The position numbers and the translations under genes are program-made. 64,000 nucleotides of DNA from Cichorium intybus (Eukaryota > Streptophyta > Magnoliopsida > Asterales > Asteraceae). Positions 57,961 through 64,000 of this stretch are shown here, piece after piece. Under the pieces are notes generated by a model. That model made no database searches. It had not been told where the DNA came from and saw only the letters and a list, made by a program, of their open reading frames with translations. Each line of letters opens with the position of its first letter. The stretch's first letter is position 1. The DNA is taken from assembly GCA_023525715.1 (NCBI GenBank), contig CM042016.1:62223882-62287881 (forward strand), given 5' to 3'.

Positions 57961-58710
57961 TGTTGGATTAGGTGTCTAAGCCATGACTATAATTTGTATA
58001 TATGTGATTAATAGTAGCACAATCTTTTTGGGTTGCCCTCAATGCTAGTAATTGGACATTATGACTTTTAGAGAGAGAGGTTGATTTATTATATGATTAA
58101 TAAATCAAGAGAAATAGTTTGATAATATATTATGTAGATAATATATTAATTAGAAATAGTAATATTTAATAAATAATTAATCATAAATTAATTGGAATTA
58201 ATTTTGGGATTAATTGGCTTAATTAAAAGTGCAGGGGCTGAATTATAATTGTTCAATAGTTGAGCAGTGGACAATTATAGCAGGATATATGTTGGACAAA
58301 ATTAAGGATATTTATCCTTGTGAATTTCGAAATATATATAAGATAATAAGGGTTTGAATTTAAGATAAAAGGTTTATCTTGTTTGAATTCAAATAAGGCT
58401 TATCTCTAAGGCTTATCGGCTAATACCCTTGGGGCTATAAATAGGGACCCTGGATTCCCATTTTCTACACTACCTTCACAGCCCTCCTCCCCTCTCTCTA
58501 TTGTTTTTCCTGCTTGCTAGTTTTGGGTGTGAACCATTTGAGGCACAACGCTTGTGGTGCTTGCTTCCAAAGAAAGAAACTAAAGGTTAGTAATTCTTAA
58601 TCACCTTTTAGAAATCGATTTTGCCATAGGGTTCTTAGATATAGATTCAATTAGAGAAAACATAGATCCCTAGGTTGCATGTGAAATTAATAGTTTAAGT
58701 TTGTTTGTCT
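57961..58710 (+). repeat. COP-C 3' LTR (3' end truncated)
   Basis: Starts TGTTGGATTAGGTGTC after the PPT; TATA box TATAAATA at 58436-58443. Homologous to COP-D and TRG-I LTRs. The expected terminus AACCCAACA is absent; similarity fades at about 58700-58710, where MULE sequence begins. Confidence 0.8.
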
Positions 58711-58734
58711 GCCTATTTCCTATCAAAGGCATCA

Positions 58735-59290
58735 CATGGTGAGATGGTTCCACATCCTGAGAAGATGGTGCATCCGTGTTACAGGTTAGAGACATGGAAA
58801 AAAATGTACAAGTGTACAATAGAGCCAATAAATGGACCTGATATGTGGCCAAAATCTGAATGTCCAACAACTTTGGTTCACCCAAAACATCACACTCAGG
58901 TAAGTGTATACATAAACATCGATATGTTAGTAAGTAATTCGTTTATTTTGAATAATAAACTAGTTGATGTCTTCACTGGTGGGAAGACTAAAGGTTAATA
59001 GAAAGAGAGGGGTCGATGAACCTTGTACACAAAACAGTCAAAAGGGTAAGGGAGTGTACAAGTTGTCGAAGAAATACATAACAGTCACATGTAGCAAGTA
59101 CCATAATCCATGTCACAATTCAAGATCGTGCAAGGGGCAAGGTGGAATTGATGATGGAGCAGCAACATCAAAAACAGTTAAGACAAAGGGAAAACAGAGT
59201 TGTGTTGATGTCTGCAATGAAGGACGACACGATGTGGGTAGTAGAACAAGATCAGGAGTTGGTAAGGGACAAGAAAAAACAGGCAACTGA
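58735..59290 (+). pseudogene. MULE (Mutator-like) transposase, C-terminal fragment
   Basis: First exon part reads HPCYRLETWKKMYK, IEPINGPDMWPKSECP, the conserved region after the SWIM zinc finger. A probable intron (GTAAGTG at 58900 to ACTAG near 58962) precedes GRLKVNRKRG, the usual G-R-P-K-x-x-R-K-R stretch, then LSKKYITVTCSKYHNPCHNS with a zinc knuckle lacking its second Cys (Tyr), and CKGQGG. The catalytic DDE domain is missing; the left side is cut by the COP-C LTR. No terminal inverted repeat was recognised. Not functional. Confidence 0.75.
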
Positions 59291-60184
59291 ATTAGTTAGC
59301 AATTTGAACTAGTAGTTATCTTACTCTATGGTATTTGGTGTGATGATGTTGGAGACATTTACGTAGTAGTTGTTGTGACAACTAAAATTTTTGTATAAAT
59401 AAGAAGCAAGTGTAAGTATATTTGATGTTAAGAATGATTGATGTCACATTTATTAAATGTATAATTGAATGGTAAAATGGTCCAAGAAGGTAAAAGTATG
59501 GAAGCTTATGTCTTAAGACCTCTTATTAAGTCGTAATGAAGTTGTTTCTTCATTTGAAAATGACATAAGGGAAGAATGTGAATTAAAGGGACTATAAGTA
59601 AAAAGTTTATTGTATAAACTTTGGAAATTAATATCTCGAAATGTAAAAGGAATTGAGGAAAAGTCATCAAGGTTACTTTGGTCATATTTGAGAGAACAAT
59701 AATTTAGGAAAAAGATTCAGGCCATTTGGAGTAGTAACGAAGGAGTTATGAAGGTTTGAAAATGGCCTAAAACTGACAAAAATGACCAAATAGTCATTTT
59801 CAAGGGTTAATAACATAAAATATATTAAGATTCAGACGAAAGTCAGTAGGGAAGAGTTGTAAGGCTCATTCCCACCTTTCTAAAGGTGTAAAGTTTGAGA
59901 AATCTAGAAATCATACGAGAAAGTTATGATACGATGAAATCAAGGAAAAAGTTGAAGCAACATGAGATGAAAATGTGCCCAAGGCATTTAAAGGAGGGGC
60001 ATTTTCGGAAATTTTCAAATTTGACCCCAATTAAAAATAGAACCCAGTTTCGTGATGTTGTGTGCGCGTATAAACCTCTGAAACACATCCTCTTTCATCC
60101 TCGATAGCACCAACACGCAACCACAAGTTCAAATCAAGAAAAAGAGATCGAGTAGTTCACGTGTTCGTGAAAAAATTCAAGAAC

Positions 60185-60228
60185 TCACACACACACATAC
60201 ACACAACACACACATACACTTGTGTGTG
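60185..60228. repeat. CA-rich then TG-rich simple sequence
   Basis: CACACACATACACACAAC..CACATACAC followed by TTGTGTGTGTAC: a CA block next to its near complement, able to fold into a hairpin. Confidence 0.85.
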
Positions 60229-60296
60229 TACGTATGAATCAGAGAGAGAGGGATCGAGAGAGACATTGCGATCGAGAAGGTGGAATGGCAGCAAAG

Positions 60297-60566
60297 TGTT
60301 GGAATCTCAAGCACATGGGAGGGGACAAGAATACACCTAAGCCACATGTGGAAAGTTTTATACAACCTATGAACTAAGTGTTTAACATCATAACTAGGAA
60401 TGTGGTGTGTTTCTTAGAGGCATATATAATTCAAGTCTAGCAATTGAATCAAATAGAAAAAACAAAGACAATATGTATGAATATTAGTAATTGGTTTTGA
60501 GTGAGTTCCTGATTTATAATCAAAGAGTGAAGTTTGGTTATTTGTTATATACATATTTGATCTTGA
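60297..60566 (+). repeat. TRG-G 5' LTR
   Basis: 270 bp, from TGTTGGAATCTCAAGC to GATCTTGA. Confidence 0.93.
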
Positions 60567-60568
60567 AT

Positions 60569-60580
60569 TGGTATCAGAGC
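60569..60580 (+). other. TRG-G primer binding site (tRNA-iMet)
   Basis: TGGTATCAGAGC two bases after the LTR. Confidence 0.93.
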
Positions 60581-60834
60581 GGCGTTCTGTCGATAAGGGT
60601 GTGCAGCCCCAATTTCTCTTGATCGGGTTTGTTCAAACGAGAGACTAACCGGTGGTGCATGATAAATGAACGGGAAGATATCAAAGCAGGTGGCTTTGAT
60701 TCGGTTCGTTTTGCGGGTGTGACGTAAGACGGTAAAGGTGGGTGTGACCTTGTCTTGTCAAGCGGTGGAAGAGTGCTCTCCGAACAAGCTTGATCAAAGA
60801 TGTGGGGGTTGTCAAAAGGAAGACTAGAAAGGCG

Positions 60835-61652
60835 ATGGCACTAGCTAGAGAAGGAGGCCTGATGACGTATCAAGTCCCCGTTTTAACCCCAATAAATTAT
60901 CCGGTGTGGGTGGTCAAAGTGAAATCGATTATGGATGCTCACGGCATATGGGAGACGGTTGATGTAAGTGTGTTAGGCGAAGAAACGAATCTAAAGAAGA
61001 AGAAACAAGAACTTGCTTTCTTGTTTCAAGCTATACCGGAAGAGATGGTGTTGAAAATGGCGAGTTACACAGATCCAAAACAGGTGTGGGATGGTTTGAA
61101 GACACGGTATTTGGGTGTGGATTGGGTGAGGACGGCTCGGGTTGCAACCTTGAAGAGGGAGCATGAAGGTTTGCGCATGAAGGAGGATGAAACGATTGAT
61201 AGTTTTGTGACAAAATTATCAGGGTTGGCCTCAAAAGCAAGGAGTCTTGGATGTGAGATTGAAGAAGGTGATTTGGTAAAAAAAGGTTGTTAGATTCGAT
61301 GCCTAAGTCGTTTCTTCAAATCATGGCGTCAATTGAACAATGTTTCGAGTTGGATTCAATGCTATTTGATGAAGCCGTTGGTAGATTGAAGGCATACGAG
61401 GAGCGTATAAAAGGAACGGAAAAAACGGAGGACGTTCAAGATAGTTTATTGTTGGCTAGTGGAGAAAATTCAAACGTTTGTAAGCATTGTGGCAGTGGAG
61501 GTTCAAATCGGGATGGCTTTGGACGTGGCCGGGGAAGAGGTCGTGGGTCCGGGAAAATTCGGGATGGGGAACGTTTCTAATGGGATAAAAGTCACGTTAA
61601 ATGTTTCAAGTGTGGTGAATTTGCACTATAGCAATGAGTGTCCTAAGTAGGA
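60835..61652 (+). pseudogene. TRG-G gag (UBN2-type) with zinc knuckle
   Basis: ATG at 60835 (M-A-L-A-R-E-G-G). Reads VLTPINYPVWVVKVKSIMDA, QAIPEEMVLKMASY, VWDGLKTRYLG, DETIDSFVTKLSGLASKARS, all typical Copia gag. A one-base change in an A run (61280-61286) shifts the frame; it continues with LLDSMPKSFLQIMASIEQ and a Gly/Arg-rich stretch. A TAA near 61578 and a two-base loss in the zinc knuckle (CFKCGEF.. then HYSNECP in another frame) end it. The intact ancestor would have been about 270 codons. Particle protein only; movement needs enzymes from another element. Confidence 0.85.
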
Positions 61653-62008
61653 AAAGCAAGAGGCAAATTTAATTGGAGATGAATCAGCAGTATTTTGATG
61701 GAAGACTTTGGATGTGACCAAGGTAGAGGTCGGGTGTCCGGAAAAAGTCGAGAATCAAGTTCGTTCAAGTGCTGGTTTGCGGTTTGTGACTGTTTGGATT
61801 AAGGCTTTAATTCAAATTATTCATTATCTTTATTTATGTGTTATGTTTTTAGTTATTTGGTTTGTTTACTATTGAGTGGGTATTAAAGAGAATAAAGTGA
61901 AGGTGGAGCGTAAAGCCAGGAGAAGTGGAAGTTTCCACGGAAGAAGTAAACATATTAACACTCGGGATCGAAGACGTCTCTAGAAAGACTTAGAGATTCG
62001 GGGGTGAT

Positions 62009-62278
62009 TGTTGGAATCTCAAGCACATGGGAGGGGACAAGAATACACCTAAGCCACATGTGGAAAGTTTTATACAACCTGTGAACTAAGTGTTTAACAT
62101 CATAACTAGGAATGTAGTGTGTTTCTTAGAGGCATATATAATTCAAGTCTAACAATTGAATCAAATAGAAAAAACAAAGACAATATGTATAAATATCAGT
62201 AATTGGTTTTGAGTGAGTTCCTGAATTATAATCAAAGAGTGAAGTTTGGTTATTTGTTATATACATATTTGATCTTGA
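62009..62278 (+). repeat. TRG-G 3' LTR
   Basis: 270 bp, matching 60297-60566 with about six substitutions. Confidence 0.93.
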
Positions 62279-64000
62279 CAAAGGTCGCTGCTGCTGGTGT
62301 TGCTAATTCAGACGAAGAGAACAAGATTGAGACTAATAATGGTTCTTGTGGTTTGCGTATCCCGCCAGATTGAGAAAGGGAATGTCGATTTCAGTCCTCT
62401 ATCGTTCACGATTCTCGCAATCAGCAAATACAAGAAACGAGATAAGCGAAAACGAAGTTGAGGATTTCACACACACATTCGATTTTTTTATGTGTGTGTG
62501 CATTCAGACCTTGCAGCGAGGGGCACAGAGGGTTGCAATAGAAAGGCCAAGAATCAGGGAAAGTAAACAGCAACAATAGATCGCTGTTGGGCGGATTCTA
62601 AGGGGGCGGCAGCAAGTCGCTAATTCTTTGCTGTGCGACGGTAGAGAATGGACGACAGCAACAACTCATCAGGGGAGCCTCAATGGGTCTGACTTTTTTT
62701 GGATTGTAATCAGCAATTATCAGTTTATCCTCTATATCTAATTTGAAGGTAAAGTTGCTAACTTTGTTCGTTGAATTCAGAAAAAAAAAAAACATAAGGG
62801 TGATTGAGGTTTTGTTGCATGTATGTTTATCGTGACTGTGATTGTCAACAACAGATTGTGAGTGGCCGGAAAACATGGAAATCAACCGGAAAACTCATTA
62901 TTTCTTCATTTAATCAAAAATTGAAAAGTTTGTTTTAAACCTAAGATTTTATTTCTTGAGGAAGCGAGAATTTGATAAAGTATTACAAAAGGTAAACTTA
63001 GTTGCATGATGGAAATTAGTTGGAACACATAAAGTGTAGTTTTGTATCAAATAAGGGGATCATGATGGAACCAAGGAATGTGAAATGAAAATCTATTATA
63101 TGGAAAACTTTGATATCTAATAATATCAAATGATGGGTGTAAACTGAAATATTTGGGATTATCTTTTCTTGTATTGGTATTTGAATTGGATAATGGAATG
63201 GAATTATAGCTTCCAATGTCTAATTGGGTAAAAGTTGGTAATGTGGAATGTAATTGAGAATTCCAAACTCGTGGGACAAACTTTAGTATGTATAAAATCC
63301 GCACAACAAAGAACTTACAATTTAATTGGAATCATATTATGAAGTGTTGGGGACACAATTGTGTCAAATGAATGGAAATATCATATTTTTCAACGGTTTC
63401 TAATTTTAGAAACTTTATTCATTGAAATTGCCTAAATGACATAAACGGGTAATATGAAAAATGTTTCGACTACAAACCTTTGAGATAAGTTTATAAAGGT
63501 GTAAAAAATTAGAAAGTTATTGAAATAACCTCGTAGATACCGAAAATACCATTTTTAGTCAAAATGGGACAAAAGGGTAAAATCGTCCAAAATGGTTTTA
63601 TGACTTAAGAGTCATACTTAACCATTAGAATAGAATTAGATAATGACCGGTAGTAATCAAAAATGATTAGACACATGATATATGTTTAGTTGTCTAATAT
63701 GTTCTAATCTTCTATTAGATTAATAGAGATTGAAGGACGTTCGGAAACAACGAAAGGATAGAGCTATGTAGATTAGTGTAGCTAGACGTACGTAGCTACC
63801 GAGGTGAGTACATGAGGATTTTTACTGGGTACATAGCAATAAGTTTTAAACATTGAATGTTTTATGTTATGCTAAATATTTTATGAGTATTGGATTTTCT
63901 AAATGGTTTTCAAGCTTGAGTTAGCAAGTGTTTATAAAGCTTTATGTGGCTTTCAAATGTGAATCTATATGCAAGTTTTACCATCTATGCCATGTTTATG

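Larger units (their letters stand above)
60297..62278 (+). mobile_element. TRG-G: compact 1,982-bp gag-only Copia element (TR-GAG type)
   Basis: Target duplication CAAAG at 60292-60296 and 62279-62283. Two 270-bp LTRs, tRNA-iMet PBS, a single gag gene, and a PPT (GAGATTCGGGGGTGAT before 62009). No pol. The LTR starts TGTTGGAATCTC and ends GATCTTGA, so the right terminus is GA rather than CA. LTRs differ at about six positions. Confidence 0.9.
59374..64000 (+). mobile_element. LARD-H: LTR of a LARD-F-related element, continuing past the window
   Basis: Starts TGTGACAACTAAAA and follows the layout of the LARD-F LTR: a stretch matching 34600-34930 (about 59640-60020), a TG/CA-rich leader-like part (60184-60230, 62490-62510), and GCTACCGAGGTGAGTACATG near 63795, which matches 29915 of LARD-F. 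Diverged from LARD-F, so a different family. It is interrupted by TRG-G. No end or PBS is reached. No coding sequence of its own. Confidence 0.7.

Overview
This is plant nuclear DNA made almost entirely of nested LTR retrotransposons. Evidence for a plant: Athila-type Gypsy, Angela-like and SIRE/Maximus-like Copia elements, a MULE transposase tail, tRNA-iMet and tRNA-Asp primer sites, and short GT..AG introns of 64-84 bases. An asterid, perhaps Asteraceae, is my guess from the style of the SIRE-like extra ORF. I see no intact host gene, rRNA, tRNA or CRISPR. Element names below are mine.

Left block (1-26227). The 3' end of an Angela-like Copia (COP-D, + strand, 1-3314) has an open RT-RNase H frame and a truncated 3' LTR. 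It abuts a broken Athila-like Gypsy (GYP-B, - strand, 3315-4550 and 25144-26227). GYP-B is split by a complete but inactivated Athila-like element (GYP-A, - strand, 4551-25143: LTR, tRNA-Asp PBS, gag, protease, RT, RNase H, integrase, env-like ORF, PPT, LTR). The env-like ORF of GYP-A is in turn split by an 8.9-kb element (LTR-X, - strand, 7634-16517; exact TSD TCATC) with 2.7-2.9-kb LTRs.

The most interesting object lies inside LTR-X. The space normally holding gag-pol instead carries, on the opposite strand, a four-exon copy of a plant transcription-factor gene of the RKD (RWP-RK) family, with introns and an apparent TATA box (11809-13258). Only a tail of a chromovirus-like pol remains beside it. 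The captured copy has a one-base frameshift and a TGA in its RWP-RK core.

Right block (26228-58710) is a four-level nest, with exact 5-bp target duplications at the three inner levels: an Angela-like Copia (COP-C) contains a long non-coding LTR element (LARD-F, 29059-57518, TSD GTGCG); LARD-F contains in its 3' LTR a SIRE/Maximus-like Copia (COP-E, 36423-56111, TSD GATGT); COP-E contains in its gag a gag-only Copia derivative (TRG-I, 49094-55143, TSD GATTT). COP-E carries a long extra ORF downstream of pol that has a basic NLS-like patch and a coiled coil and no obvious membrane segment.

Right end (58711-64000): a MULE transposase C-terminal fragment, then the LTR of a further LARD-like element (LARD-H, running off the window), interrupted by a compact 1,982-bp gag-only element (TRG-G, TSD CAAAG).

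Every pol, gag and env-like frame except the partial COP-D frame is visibly broken. By eye, LTR divergence follows nesting order (outer pairs more diverged than inner), as expected for successive insertions. All alignments were made by eye; lineage names rest on motif recognition, not on searches.
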